Assembly (NCBI RefSeq): GCF_036046055.1
Contig: NZ_CP107939.1
Location: 4,960,001 to 5,024,000, forward strand
Source: Nocardia sp. NBC_00403
Lineage (GTDB): Bacteria > Actinomycetota > Actinomycetes > Mycobacteriales > Mycobacteriaceae
DNA length: 64,000 bases
Direction of reading: 5' to 3'
Part shown: positions 17,160 to 28,433 of the stretch, in pieces
How positions within the stretch are numbered: the first letter of the stretch is position 1
Layout of the letters: the number at the start of each line of letters is the position of its first letter
Translations under genes and position numbers: made by a program
Notes under the pieces: model-generated
Databases searched by the model: none
Told to the model about the DNA's origin: nothing
Seen by the model: the letters and a program-made list of their open reading frames with translations, nothing else

Positions 17160-17321
17160 ATGGATATCGGCGTCGAAACGGCCGGCCCGTGGCGGAGAAC
17201 TCGAAATATGCTGATCGCCGCGGGGGACGTGATGGGCGTGATGGTGTTGAGCGGGGCGGTGTACGTGCTCGGATCCCATGGCGGCGCGCTGGATGCGTTA
17301 CTGGCGTTCCGCGCGAAGTAG
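17160..17321 (+). CDS. Small membrane protein, 53 residues
   Basis: Start ATG at 17160 with GGAGGACAGTG just upstream. The peptide has a short polar N-terminus with an Arg pair, one hydrophobic helix (about residues 19-40) and a short tail ending in FRAK. It ends four bases before the convergent RecB-like gene. No family recognised; it may be a small regulatory or envelope protein. Confidence 0.5.
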   Translation: MDIGVETAGPWRRTRNMLIAAGDVMGVMVLSGAVYVLGSHGGALDALLAFRAK

Positions 17322-17325
17322 TCGC

Positions 17326-19150
<1,825 letters not shown>

Positions 19151-19184
19151 TGTAGCGAGCGCAACATGACCGATCGAACACAGA

Positions 19185-19217
19185 CCGCCCTCGTCCCGTC
19201 GTATAGGGCGAGGGCGG
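19185..19217. terminator. Bidirectional terminator hairpin
   Basis: Nine-bp perfect stem (19185-19193 with 19209-19217) and a 15-nt loop, placed between the convergent trmI and lipoprotein genes. Confidence 0.55.
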
Positions 19218-19234
19218 CCTCGGGTCCGTGCCCG

Positions 19235-19747
19235 CTACGACGTGCAGGGCGCCTGGGCGAAGCCCAGCATGGTGCAGGCGGTGGCATCGGAGAGCTTCCA
19301 CTTGCCATCGACGTGTTCCCAGGTCATCGGCATGGCCGGGGCAGCTCCGTGCGGGGAGGTGATGACGACCTGTGCGGTCGCGGTGGTGCCTTCGACCTTG
19401 ACGTCGGTGACGGCGAAGGTCAGCGCACCGTAGCCGGCGAGCGCCTGATTCATCTGATCGATATTGGCGCTGCGCTTGTCGCCGTTGACGATGAGCGCGG
19501 TCTTCTCGGCTGTCGACTTGGCCGGATCGGCGACCAGCGTCAGGGTGGCCTTCAGTTCGTCCGCCAGCGGTGCGGTCGCGGTGCCGTGCGCACCGTGGTC
19601 GGCGCTGGTGGCCACCACACTGGTGGATGTCGCCGTTGCGGTGTCGGACTTGTCGTCGGAGCCGCAGGCGGTGAGCCCGAGGGTAACGGTGACGGCCGCT
19701 GCGGCGGTAGCCACGGAAACGCGCAGTGTCCTGGCGGGAAGGAGCAT
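19235..19747 (-). CDS. LppK-like lipoprotein
   Basis: Secreted lipoprotein of about 170 residues. A signal peptide ends in the lipobox LTAC, so the Cys is lipidated, followed by a Ser/Thr linker. The mature part resembles small NTF2-like actinobacterial lipoproteins (DELKATLTLVADP, TWEHVDGKWKLSD, paired Cys at the end). Its place between trmI and mpa is that of M. tuberculosis lppK (Rv2116). Start ATG 19747; a TTG at 19756 is possible. Function unknown. Confidence 0.8.
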   Translation of the reverse strand: MLLPARTLRVSVATAAAAVTVTLGLTACGSDDKSDTATATSTSVVATSADHGAHGTATAPLADELKATLTLVADPAKSTAEKTALIVNGDKRSANIDQMNQALAGYGALTFAVTDVKVEGTTATAQVVITSPHGAAPAMPMTWEHVDGKWKLSDATACTMLGFAQAPCTS

Positions 19748-19927
19748 CGTCAGCAACCTTTCAGTTCAGTCGGCGGAGTAGGTCGCCGGAAGCAGGTTAG
19801 GGCAGGCTAACATGGTTCGTCCGGCCGCTGACCGCAGCCTAGATGTGATCACGACGAAACCATGTCGGAAAGCGAGAACAGTTCGCGCCCGGTAGCGTTG
19901 ATAGACCGGGACTGGGAGGAGCAGCAC

Positions 19928-21688
19928 ATGAGCCCCATCGAGAATTCGGATTCGGCGGCCTGGAGAGAGCTCGAGGCGGTACGCGCCGAAGCGGCTGCAC
20001 TCCGAAGGCAACTTGCCGATTCGCCGGATCATGCGCGGGAATTGGAAGCCCGCATCGATTCGCTGACCATTCGCAACGGCAAGCTGATGGACACACTCAA
20101 GGAAGCGCGTCAGCAGCTCGTCGCGTTGCGTGAGGAAGTCGATCGGCTGGGTCAGCCACCGAGCGGATACGGCGTTCTGATCGGCGTGTACGAGGATCAG
20201 ACGGTCGACGTGTTCACTTCGGGTCGCAAGATGCGGTTGACGTGTTCACCGAACATCGACACCACGACCCTCGAATACGGCCAGACCGTCCGCCTCAATG
20301 AGGCGCTGACGGTTGTCGAGGCGAACTACTTCGACAAGGTCGGCGAGATCGGTACCCTGCGCGAGATCCTCGACGACGGCCGCCGGGCCCTTGTCGTCGG
20401 CCACGCCGATGAAGAGCGCGTGGTGTGGTTGGCGGGTCCGCTTGCCAAGGTCGCCGAGGTCGACGATATCGACGACCCCGATTCGCCCATTCGCAAGCTG
20501 CGCCCTGGCGACTCGCTATTGGTGGATACCAAGGCGGGCTTCGCCTTTGAGCGCATTCCCAAGGCCGAGGTCGAAGACCTCGTGCTGGAGGAAGTGCCCG
20601 ATGTCGGCTACACCGATATCGGTGGCCTCGGTCGCCAGATCGAGCAGATCCGCGACGCGGTGGAACTGCCCTTCCTGCACAAGGAGCTGTTCCGTGAGTA
20701 TGCGCTGCGCCCGCCCAAGGGCGTGCTGCTCTACGGTCCGCCCGGCTGCGGCAAGACGCTGATCGCGAAGGCGGTGGCCAACTCGCTGGCCAAGAAGATC
20801 GCCGAGTCCCGTGGTGAAGATGCCAAGGAAGCCAAGTCGTTCTTCCTCAACATCAAGGGCCCCGAGCTGCTGAACAAGTTCGTGGGTGAGACCGAGCGGC
20901 ACATCAGGATCATCTTCCAGCGGGCACGGGAGAAGGCGTCCGAAGGCACGCCGGTGATCGTGTTCTTCGACGAGATGGACTCGATCTTCCGCACCCGCGG
21001 ATCGGGCGTGTCCTCCGATGTGGAGACCACGGTCGTGCCGCAGCTGCTGTCGGAGATCGACGGTGTCGAGGGCCTCGAGAATGTCATCGTGATCGGCGCT
21101 TCCAACCGCGAGGACATGATCGACCCCGCGATCCTGCGACCGGGTCGTCTCGATGTCAAGATCAAGATCGAGCGGCCGGACGCGGAATCGGCGCAGGACA
21201 TCTTCTCGAAGTACCTGACCGAGTTCCTGCCGCTGCACCAGGACGATCTCGCCGAGTTCGACGGCGACAAGGCCAAGTGCATCCGCGCGATGATCGAACG
21301 GGTCGTCGACCGGATGTACGCCGAGAGCGAGGACAACCGCTTCCTGGAGGTCACCTACGCCAACGGTGACAAGGAAGTCCTGTACTTCAAGGACTTCAAC
21401 TCCGGCGCCATGATCCAGAACATCGTGGACCGCTCCAAGAAGTACGCCATCAAGGCGGTGCTCGACACCGGTAGCCCGGGTCTGCGCATCCAGCATCTCT
21501 ACGATTCGATCGTGGACGAGTTCTCTGAGAACGAGGACCTGCCCAACACCACGAATCCCGATGACTGGGCTCGTATTTCGGGTAAGAAGGGCGAGCGGAT
21601 CGTCTATATCCGCACGCTGGTGACAGGCAAGAACGCCTCGGCCAGTCGCGCGATCGACACCGAGTCGAATACGGGTCAGTACCTGTAG
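19928..21688 (+). CDS. mpa: Proteasome-associated AAA+ ATPase (Mpa/ARC)
   Basis: Mpa/ARC, 586 residues, forms the hexameric ATPase that unfolds pupylated proteins and feeds them to the 20S proteasome. In order: an N-terminal coiled coil (about 10-75) that binds Pup, tandem OB domains, and one AAA+ module with Walker A GPPGCGKT at 270-277 and Walker B Asp348/Glu349. The C-terminal GQYL carries the tail that docks into the proteasome ring. Start chosen at 19928 because GGGAGGAG lies just upstream; an ATG at 19862 would add 22 residues. No dop, pup or prcBA follows in this window. Confidence 0.97.
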   Translation: MSPIENSDSAAWRELEAVRAEAAALRRQLADSPDHARELEARIDSLTIRNGKLMDTLKEARQQLVALREEVDRLGQPPSGYGVLIGVYEDQTVDVFTSGRKMRLTCSPNIDTTTLEYGQTVRLNEALTVVEANYFDKVGEIGTLREILDDGRRALVVGHADEERVVWLAGPLAKVAEVDDIDDPDSPIRKLRPGDSLLVDTKAGFAFERIPKAEVEDLVLEEVPDVGYTDIGGLGRQIEQIRDAVELPFLHKELFREYALRPPKGVLLYGPPGCGKTLIAKAVANSLAKKIAESRGEDAKEAKSFFLNIKGPELLNKFVGETERHIRIIFQRAREKASEGTPVIVFFDEMDSIFRTRGSGVSSDVETTVVPQLLSEIDGVEGLENVIVIGASNREDMIDPAILRPGRLDVKIKIERPDAESAQDIFSKYLTEFLPLHQDDLAEFDGDKAKCIRAMIERVVDRMYAESEDNRFLEVTYANGDKEVLYFKDFNSGAMIQNIVDRSKKYAIKAVLDTGSPGLRIQHLYDSIVDEFSENEDLPNTTNPDDWARISGKKGERIVYIRTLVTGKNASASRAIDTESNTGQYL

Positions 21689-21699
21689 GTTCGAGACCG

Positions 21700-21731
21700 A
21701 GGGCCGCGCTTTCCACGGGAAGCGCGGCCCT
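21700..21731 (+). terminator. Strong terminator hairpin after mpa
   Basis: Perfect 12-bp stem (21700-21711 with 21720-21731) and 8-nt loop starting 12 nt after the mpa stop. It ends the mpa transcript before the minus-strand Lrp pseudogene. Confidence 0.75.
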
Positions 21732-21745
21732 TTGGTGTGTGGCGA

Positions 21746-22706
21746 TCAGTGCCGGGGCGCGGTGCGTTTGGCATAGGAGGTGACCGGTGTCGCTTCCATG
21801 CGTTCGATGTCGTTCAGTGCGCTGATCCGGTCGGTCAGGTAGGTGGCGAGGGCGGCCGAATCTCGCAGGACCGTGATGACGATCAGGTTGTGTACACCGG
21901 TCATCGCGCCGATGAACGCCACTTCGTTGTCGGCGGCCAGCGCCCGAGCGACGTTGATCAGATGGGTCGGCGCCACCGTGAGCCAGAGCACGCACTGCGT
22001 CGAGTAGCCGAACACCGCGGGCTCGACCTCGACCTCGAGCCGCACCGCCTGGGCACGCCGCAGTTCTTCCAGACGGCGTCGGACCGCGGATTCCGACCAG
22101 CCGAGCCTGCGCGCCAGGTCGGGGTAGGTGGCTCGGCCGTCCACCGCGAGCGCCGGGACCAGCGCCCGGTCGAGATCGATCGGGGAGACCGGGGCGGCCT
22201 CGTCCTCATGTGGCGGCCGCAGCGCATCGATCTGAGACCCCGTGAGCGCCGAGGTGCGGCCATGCCAACGGCCGTCCATCAGTTGGGCCAGCAGTTGTTG
22301 CGCGGACACGTCGCGAACCTATGGGTGGCGTGCGAGCGCTGCCAGCGGCACCGCCCCACCGTCGGGGACACGAAAGACGCAGGCGATCTCCGTGCCGCTC
22401 GACATCGTGGTGACCCAGGCGGTGTCGGGGCGCCGGGCCAGCGCGCGGGCCAGGACGTCGGTCCCGTGCGGGAGCACGCGCATGCGCACCACCCACTCGG
22501 CCGCCCCGGATAGGTCGCTGTCGGTCGCGCTGGTCACCCGCAGCTTTCCCGCGGCGCGCAGCCGTTCATAGCGTCGGGCGACGGTGCGGTCGGAGACGCC
22601 GAGTACTTCGGCGATCCTGCTGAACGACGCGCGCCCGTCGATCTGCAAGCGCGTGCAGTAGCTGCAGGTCGAGGTTGTCGAGCGGGTGGTGTGTGTCCGA
22701 TTCCAC
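21746..22706 (-). pseudogene. Broken double-domain Lrp/AsnC-type regulator
   Basis: Two AsnC-type halves (each a helix-turn-helix plus ligand-binding RAM domain) can be read as one protein of about 320 residues. The first half starts with LDNLDLQLLHAL and needs a one-base shift near 22647 (one extra A on the plus strand) to continue as QIDGRASFSRIAEVLGVSD. A TAG at 22319-22321 then interrupts it before the second half (VDGRATYPDLARRLGWSES). Neither half alone is a normal family length. Both lesions are visible; sequencing error for one or both cannot be excluded. Confidence 0.85.
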
Positions 22707-22790
22707 CAGTCCAGGGTAGGTGAGTGTCGGATACCGGCGTAGCGCTCCGTGCTGGGGTCCCAGCAGCCGCCGCGATCGCAGAATCGGCCT

Positions 22791-23657
22791 ATGACCTACA
22801 GCATCAACGCCTTTCACCACACCGGAATTCTGACGCGCGACCTCGACGGACTGGAACGCACGTACCGCTCCTTCGGCTTCACCGCGAGCCCGCGTTCTCG
22901 CCACCTGCTCAGCGAGCGGCCGGGCGAGCCGCCGCAACCGGGGTGCACGGCCAATGCGTGCCTGTTGTTCGGCGGCTCGTACATAGAGTTGCTCGGCATC
23001 ATCGACGAGTCCGCGCCGGACCCGTGGCGCACCAAGTCGATGGCCGACGGTTTCCAGATCCTGAACTTCGACACCGACAACGCCGAGGGCGTCGACCGTG
23101 CACTGACCGCCGCCGGGTTGCGCACCTCGGGCGTCCTCGATCTGGAACGCGAGGTCGACACCGACGAGGGCACCCGCACCATGCGGGCCCGCTCCCTGCA
23201 CATCGATCCGCGCACCACCGTTGAGGGCTACATCGGCATCGCCCAGCACCTCACCAGGGAGTAAGTACACCAGCCGCGCTACCTCGGCCACCCGAACGGC
23301 GCCCGGGGCATTGCGGCCGTGCTGATCGTGGCCGCCGACGGTCAGTTCGACGCGGTCGTGGAGCGGTATCGTCGGGTGCTGGAAACCGATTCCAGGCTAG
23401 AGGGTCCGCGCACAGTACTGGAGCGAAAAGATGTGCGGCTCGAGCTGGTTCGCGCTTCGGGCGTGCCGGACGCACTGCCCGGCGAACCCCTCCTCGCGCA
23501 GTCCTACCTCGCGGCGATGACCATCCAGGTCGACGACGTGAATCATGCCCGCGGGATCGTGGAAAGCGCAGGCACCGAGACTCGGTCCACCTCGGACGGG
23601 TTCTTCGTCTCCGCGCGTGACGCCTACGGCGCCGCTTTGTACTTCGCGGCGCGATGA
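22791..23657 (+). pseudogene. VOC/glyoxalase-like protein split by an in-frame stop
   Basis: A 288-residue VOC-type protein (Glyoxalase_3-like) interrupted by TAA at 23262-23264. The same frame continues on both sides: FHHTGILTRDLDGLERTY opens the first half, and the second half shows VLIVAADGQFDAVVERY and AMTIQVDDVNHARGIVESAG. A single C-to-A change would restore Tyr. The end overlaps the esterase start by ATGA, so it belongs to a former operon. Divergent from the broken Lrp gene. Confidence 0.8.
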
Positions 23658-24915
23658 TCGTCGAGACGACCTCTGGCCGCGTTCGCGGCGTCTCCGACGG
23701 CCGGGTTGGTGCTTACCTCGGCATACCGTTCGCTCGCGCCACGCGATTCGGGCCGCCACAAGCCGCGACGCCGTGGCAGGGGGTGCGTGAGGCTGTCGCA
23801 CCCGGCCCGGCCGCACCGCAGCCGCCATCTCGCATGGCACCGGTGATGGGGCCTGGCACGACACCACAACAGTCGGAGGACTGCTTGTCGCTGAACGTGT
23901 GGGCGCCCGCGGGCGCCGGCCATCCGGTCCTGGTGTTCATCCACGGCGGTGGGTTCCTCACCGGCTCGGGTGGGCTGCCATGGTACGACGGCACAGAATT
24001 CGTGGCGCAGGGCGACATCGTGGTGGTGACCGCGAACCATCGGCTCGGCGCGCTCGGCTACCTGCGTCTACCCGGGGTGTGCGAGGGCAATATGGGGCTG
24101 GCGGACACGCGCGCGGCGCTGAATTGGGTGCGCGACAACATCTCTGCCTTCGGTGGTGATCCAGAGAAGGTCACCGTCGCAGGACAGTCCGCGGGGCGAT
24201 CTCGATTCTGGCGTTGCTGTCGGGGAACCGCGCGTGCGGGCTGGTCCGCCGCGCGATCGTGCAGAGTGCGCCGCTGGGTATGCTCCCGGCAGCGCCGGAT
24301 GCAGCAGCGGATATCGGGGGAATGTTGTTGCGGGAGTTGGGCATCGGTCCGAACCGGGCGGAGCGGATCATCGACGTGCCGGTGGCGCGGTTGCTCGCCG
24401 CGCAAGGCGTGGTCGCGCGCCGCACGGCGGGCCCGACGAACCCGGTTCCGCCGTTCCAACTCGTCGCCGACGGCACGATGGTCGCCGCCGATTTGGCTGA
24501 GGCGATCGGGCGCAGCGACGCGGACGGGGTCGAGATCCTCATGGGCACAACGCGCGACGAGGCGGCAGCGTTCTTTGCCGGCGATGGGAATGCCGTGGAG
24601 ACCGTGACAGACCGGATGTTTCACGAGCCGACGCGGCAGCTGGCGAAGTCGCTCACCGACCGGGGCGAGCCACCATGGCTATACCGCTTCGATTGGCATC
24701 CCGGCGCCAGCCCGTTCGGTGCCTGCCATGGCATCGAGCTGCCGTTCCTGCTCGGCCACGCGATGGCATGGCGACATGCGCCGATGCTCAACGGTGCACG
24801 CCCTGCCGGCCTCGTCGCCGAGGTCCGCGCCGGCTGGACCGGCTTCGTCCGACACGGTGATCCGGGCTGGGCGCGTGGCACAACCCACCACTTCGCAGGT
24901 CGAGCCGTCCAGTGA
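23654..24915 (+). pseudogene. Type B carboxylesterase, frameshifted at the active site
   Basis: Para-nitrobenzyl-esterase-type alpha/beta hydrolase. The first part has GRVGAYLGIPFARA, the oxyanion-hole HGGGF and the nucleophile elbow GQSAG with Ser at 24188-24190. The frame is lost within a few bases after the elbow: one base is missing in the stretch 24191-24200. The remainder (LSGNRACGLVRRAIVQSAPLG onward, including the His region FGACHGIELPF) lies in another frame. The product would stop early and be inactive. Starts in a 4-nt overlap with the VOC gene. Confidence 0.85.
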
Positions 24916-24977
24916 ACGGTGGCTTCGGCACTCGAATTCTGGCGGGAAAGGCAATAGGCGACACCCTCGCGCGCAGC

Positions 24978-25266
24978 CACCCGCCCGAGCCGCACTGGTA
25001 CCTCGCGGCGATCGGCGGCGACCCGCAGGTCCGTGGAGCCGGGTACGGGCGAGCGCTGATGCAACATCGCCTGGACCAATGCGACGCCGACCAGCACCCG
25101 GCTTACTGGAATCCAGCCACCCGGACAACGTTCCTACTACGAGCGGTTCGGCTTCGAAGTCGTCAACCGGGTTGCGCTGGCCGACGGCGGCCCGACGTTG
25201 TGGGCGATGTGGCGGAACCCGTACTGGCCGTCCGTGCTAAAATTTGGCCGTGCGGCCAGAAAATAG
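24978..25266 (+). pseudogene. GNAT acetyltransferase remnant
   Basis: C-terminal half of a GNAT N-acetyltransferase. HPPEPHWYLAAIGGDPQVRG and GAGYGRALMQHRLDQCDAD give the acetyl-CoA region. Then LESSHPDNVP and YYERFGFEVVNRVALADGG follow in two other frames, so bases are missing near 25106 and 25134. The N-terminal half is absent. The remnant ends inside the TetR promoter region. Confidence 0.8.
25238..25258 (+). promoter_or_regulatory. Promoter -10 and palindromic operator of the TetR gene
   Basis: TAAAAT at 25238-25243 is a good -10 match. It abuts the perfect inverted repeat TGGCCG-TG-CGGCCA (25245-25258). A TetR-type repressor bound there would block its own promoter. No convincing -35 is seen. 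Confidence 0.45.
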
Positions 25267-25270
25267 TCCG

Positions 25271-25885
25271 ATGGGCCAGCAGCGGTCCTTTATCGAGGAG
25301 GCACGGCGGCGGCAGATCATCGCGTCCGCGGTGGAGGTGATCTCGGAGGTTGGGTACGGGAAGGCGTCCTTGGCGCGGATCGCCAAGCACGCCGGCATCT
25401 CGAAAGGCGTGATCTCCTATCACTTCGAGGGCAAAGACGATCTGATGATGCAGTTGGTGATTCAGCTGTATGTGTCCGGCGCGGAGTACATGGTTCCGGT
25501 GGTCGCCGCGGCCGAAGGGCCGCGCAATCGGCTACTGGCGTACCTGGCTTCGAATCTGGCGTTCATCGAGGCGAACAAGAACTACGTCGCGGCGATGACC
25601 GACGTGGTGGTGAATCTTCGTGACGTGGAAGGGAAGTCGGTCTTCGCCAATCCGGACGGCGAGCGAGAGGTGCTCGAGCCGCTGGTGGAGATGCTGCGCG
25701 AGGGCCAGGACGCCGGGGTTTTCGGCGAGTTCGATGTGGTGATCATGGCCAAGTCGATCCGAGACTCCATCGACAGCGCGGCCGGACGCTCGATCCGGGA
25801 GCCGGATTTCGACATGGGCAAGTACTCGGCGCATTTGAGGAGGTTGTTCGATTTGGCGACGCGGAAGGTGGGGGACGATGACTAG
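25271..25885 (+). CDS. TetR-family transcriptional regulator
   Basis: Regulator of 204 residues. The N-terminal helix-turn-helix reads RRRQIIASAVEVISEVG, then ASLARIAKHAGISKGVISYHF; the C-terminal helical domain would bind a ligand. ATG at 25271; an in-frame GTG at 25250 is possible but lies in the putative operator. The stop overlaps the start of the GT39-type gene by 8 nt, so the regulator is translationally coupled to it and probably controls it. Confidence 0.92.
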   Translation: MGQQRSFIEEARRRQIIASAVEVISEVGYGKASLARIAKHAGISKGVISYHFEGKDDLMMQLVIQLYVSGAEYMVPVVAAAEGPRNRLLAYLASNLAFIEANKNYVAAMTDVVVNLRDVEGKSVFANPDGEREVLEPLVEMLREGQDAGVFGEFDVVIMAKSIRDSIDSAAGRSIREPDFDMGKYSAHLRRLFDLATRKVGDDD

Positions 25886-27401
25886 TGTGGCGGAAACCGA
25901 TGTGCGGGAGGGTGATAGGCCCGAAGCGCGGCAGCCGTACGCGCTCGTCGGTGTCACGGCGATCGCCCTGGTGTCGGCCATGGCATTGCTGGCGACCCTC
26001 GGGCGCTACGGCTTCTTCGGTGACGAACTGTATTTCGTGTCCGCCGGGCGCAGGCTTGCTGTCGGATACGCCGATCAGGGTCCGCTGTTGCCTGCGATCG
26101 CGCGACTGATGGATCTGCTCGCACCGGGATCGCTGATAGCACTGCGGATTCCGGCCGTGCTGGTCACCATCGCGGCGATCTTCCTCAGCGCGCAGATCGC
26201 GCGGGAATTCGGTGGCTCCCGTGCCGCACAGCTGTTGACCGCGACCGCGTACGCGACCTCGCCGTTCCTGCTCGTGCAGGGCAGCCAGTTGGCCACCAAC
26301 ACCATCGACACCGCTCTGTGGGTGCTGATCAGCTGGCTGCTGATCCGATGGGTACGGACCCGCCAGGACGGCTTACTGGTGTGGGCGGCGGTGGTGACCG
26401 CGATCGACATGCAGGTGAAATGGCTGATCCCGTTCTTCTGGGTTGCGGTGGCGATCGGTGTGTCGATCTATGGTCCGCGAGAACTGTTGCGACGCCCAGC
26501 GCTGTGGCTGGGTGGGGCAATCGTGGTCGTGGCCACCGTGCCGAGCTTGACCTGGCAGGCCGGTCACGACTGGCCGCAGCTGCGCCTCGGCGCGGTGGTC
26601 GCCGCGGAACAGAGCGTGATCGGCGGTCGCTACACATGGCTGCCGATCGCCGTTATGGCGGCCGGGGTGTTGGGCGCGGTGTTGCTCTTCGCAGGCGTCT
26701 GGGCGCTGTTTCGTTGGGAATCGTTGCGCCCGTATCGATTCCTCGGTCTGATGCCGATCCTGCTCGCCGTCGTTTTCATGATCACCAATGGCCGTCCGTA
26801 CTACGCCGTAGGTTGTTACGCGGCCGTCATGGCGGCGGGGGCGGTGCGGTGGACTCAGAGCGCCGCACGCTGGCGGCCCTTCGTCGCCGTTCCACTCGTC
26901 GCGATTTCGGTTGTGGTAGTGGTGTTTTCGTTACCCCTGAAATCCGAGTCGACGATCGATCCGGCGGACAGTCAGGCCGAGGCCGGGCTGCAGATCTCGG
27001 TATACGGCAAGTTCGGCTGGCCGGAGCTGCGCCGGGCAACCGCCGAAGCCTATCGCGGACTGCCGGAGTCGGCGCGCGAGAAGGCGGTCGTGATCGTCGA
27101 TTCCTACTGGCAGGCGAGTGCACTGGACGTGGATCGGGAGAGCTATGGACTGCCCGCGATCTACAGCCCCAACCGCGGCTTCGGCTATTTCGGCACCCCA
27201 CCGGACGCCGCGACGACGGTGCTGTGGGTCGGCGGCGACGAAGTGGACCTGCACTCGATCTTCGAGACCGTGACACCGATCGGCCGCGTGGATGCCCGCC
27301 TGGGATACCCGGGCGTCACCCGCGATGTCACGATCTGGCGTGGTGAGCAGCCGCGTCGGATGTGGTCGCAGGCATGGCCGGACATGCTCCGACTGGACTG
27401 A
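25878..27401 (+). CDS. GT39/ArnT-like membrane glycosyltransferase, paralogue 1
   Basis: Polytopic protein of 507 residues of the dolichyl-phosphate-mannose mannosyltransferase (PMT/ArnT) type, transferring sugars from a polyprenyl donor on the outer face of the membrane. The acidic motif of the first extracytoplasmic loop is visible in FFGDELYFVSAGRR. About ten helices follow, then a soluble C-terminal domain (SVYGKFGWPELRRATAEAY, IYSPNRGFGYFGTPP). The paralogue at 39366-40901 shares these segments. Coupled to TetR. Acceptor unknown. Confidence 0.85.
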   Translation: MTSVAETDVREGDRPEARQPYALVGVTAIALVSAMALLATLGRYGFFGDELYFVSAGRRLAVGYADQGPLLPAIARLMDLLAPGSLIALRIPAVLVTIAAIFLSAQIAREFGGSRAAQLLTATAYATSPFLLVQGSQLATNTIDTALWVLISWLLIRWVRTRQDGLLVWAAVVTAIDMQVKWLIPFFWVAVAIGVSIYGPRELLRRPALWLGGAIVVVATVPSLTWQAGHDWPQLRLGAVVAAEQSVIGGRYTWLPIAVMAAGVLGAVLLFAGVWALFRWESLRPYRFLGLMPILLAVVFMITNGRPYYAVGCYAAVMAAGAVRWTQSAARWRPFVAVPLVAISVVVVVFSLPLKSESTIDPADSQAEAGLQISVYGKFGWPELRRATAEAYRGLPESAREKAVVIVDSYWQASALDVDRESYGLPAIYSPNRGFGYFGTPPDAATTVLWVGGDEVDLHSIFETVTPIGRVDARLGYPGVTRDVTIWRGEQPRRMWSQAWPDMLRLD

Positions 27402-27494
27402 CGAGACATCCTCAGCAGGGGAGGTCGGAGTGTCCGCGCTCATCGAACCTGCCGGTGTCCGACAGTGCGCAGTGCACCGTCAACAAGCCAGAAC

Positions 27495-27524
27495 AGCCCA
27501 CCAGACCGCGAGGTCTGGTGGGCT
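27495..27524. terminator. Bidirectional terminator hairpin
   Basis: Perfect 13-bp stem (27495-27507 with 27512-27524) with a GCGA tetraloop between the convergent GT39-type and cyclophilin genes. Confidence 0.75.
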
Positions 27525-27548
27525 GGCGGCGTTCGTGAGTGGTCGGAC

Positions 27549-28295
27549 TCAGTTGCGCACGGTGGTCACCGAATCGAGAATCACGTCGGTGGCGGGGGCG
27601 CCGTCGCCCGATCCGTCCTGGACACCCGCAGCGGCGATAGTGCCGAGCACGTCCATGCCGCCGATGATCCGGCCGAACGGGGTGTAGTTCGCGGGCAACC
27701 TGGTGTCCTGGTAGACGAGGAAGAACTGGCTGCCGTTGGTGCCGGGTCCGGCGTTCGCCATCGCGACCGTGCCCGCGGGGTAGGTCGCGCCCGCGAGGTT
27801 CTCGTCGGGGAACTTGTAGCCGGGGCCGCCCATGCCGGAGGCGGTCGGATCACCGCACTGGAGCACATAAATGCCCTGGGTGGTCAGCCGGTGGCATTTG
27901 GTGTGGTCGAAGTACTGTTCGCCGGACAGGAACGCGAAGGAGTTGACCGTGCGCGGCGCCCGAGCGGACTCCAGCGCGATGGTTACTGTGCCGCAGGTGG
28001 TTTCCAGCGTGGCTGTGTATCCGGCGCTGGTATCGATGACCATTCCGGGCTCGGCCTGCCACTGCTTGCCGTTGGGCTGGCCCGCGGCCGGCTCGGAACA
28101 GCCCGCGCCCGTTGCTTTTTCGAGTCGGATCCCGGTGTCGGCCGAGACGCCGCCCGCGGCGAGAACCGCCACCGCCGCCCCGGCGGCCAGGACGCCGAGC
28201 AAGCGCACCGCACGCATGGGGACGCCGATTCGGCGATGCTGCTGCCGGTTGCGCCGATCGTGGTCGAGTTCTCGGGCCTGCAGTTCGCTGCTCAC
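27549..28295 (-). CDS. Membrane-anchored cyclophilin-type peptidyl-prolyl isomerase
   Basis: PPIase of 248 residues that speeds prolyl bond isomerisation of envelope proteins. A basic cytoplasmic N-terminus, one hydrophobic anchor (about 28-50), then the cyclophilin domain. Visible motifs are FDHTKCHRLT (catalytic Arg in the usual FxRxxP-like position), FPDENLAGATYPAG, MANAGPGTNGSQFFL and FGRIIGGMDVL. The layout matches mycobacterial PpiB-like anchored forms. GTG start at 28295 with AGGAG upstream. Confidence 0.93.
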   Translation of the reverse strand: MSSELQARELDHDRRNRQQHRRIGVPMRAVRLLGVLAAGAAVAVLAAGGVSADTGIRLEKATGAGCSEPAAGQPNGKQWQAEPGMVIDTSAGYTATLETTCGTVTIALESARAPRTVNSFAFLSGEQYFDHTKCHRLTTQGIYVLQCGDPTASGMGGPGYKFPDENLAGATYPAGTVAMANAGPGTNGSQFFLVYQDTRLPANYTPFGRIIGGMDVLGTIAAAGVQDGSGDGAPATDVILDSVTTVRN

Positions 28296-28433
28296 CGGTC
28301 GGAATCTCCTTCTGTCGGGTTGCGCACCGGACGATGCTCCGGGCGATCATTCCATCTCACCCCGAAGCGCGTGGCAGGTTGGTGCTTTGCGGCGTCGATC
28401 GGCCGCGAGCACGCGCGGCTTGTTGCCGTGCAA

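Noticed and set aside
22566..23291. 241-codon minus-strand ORF over the VOC gene
   Set aside because: Mostly antisense to the VOC pseudogene; only its last 46 codons are meaningful, as the start of the broken Lrp regulator.
24912..25340. 142-codon plus-strand ORF as an intact gene
   Set aside because: Only its middle matches GNAT proteins; the matching parts continue in two other frames, and its end overlaps TetR.
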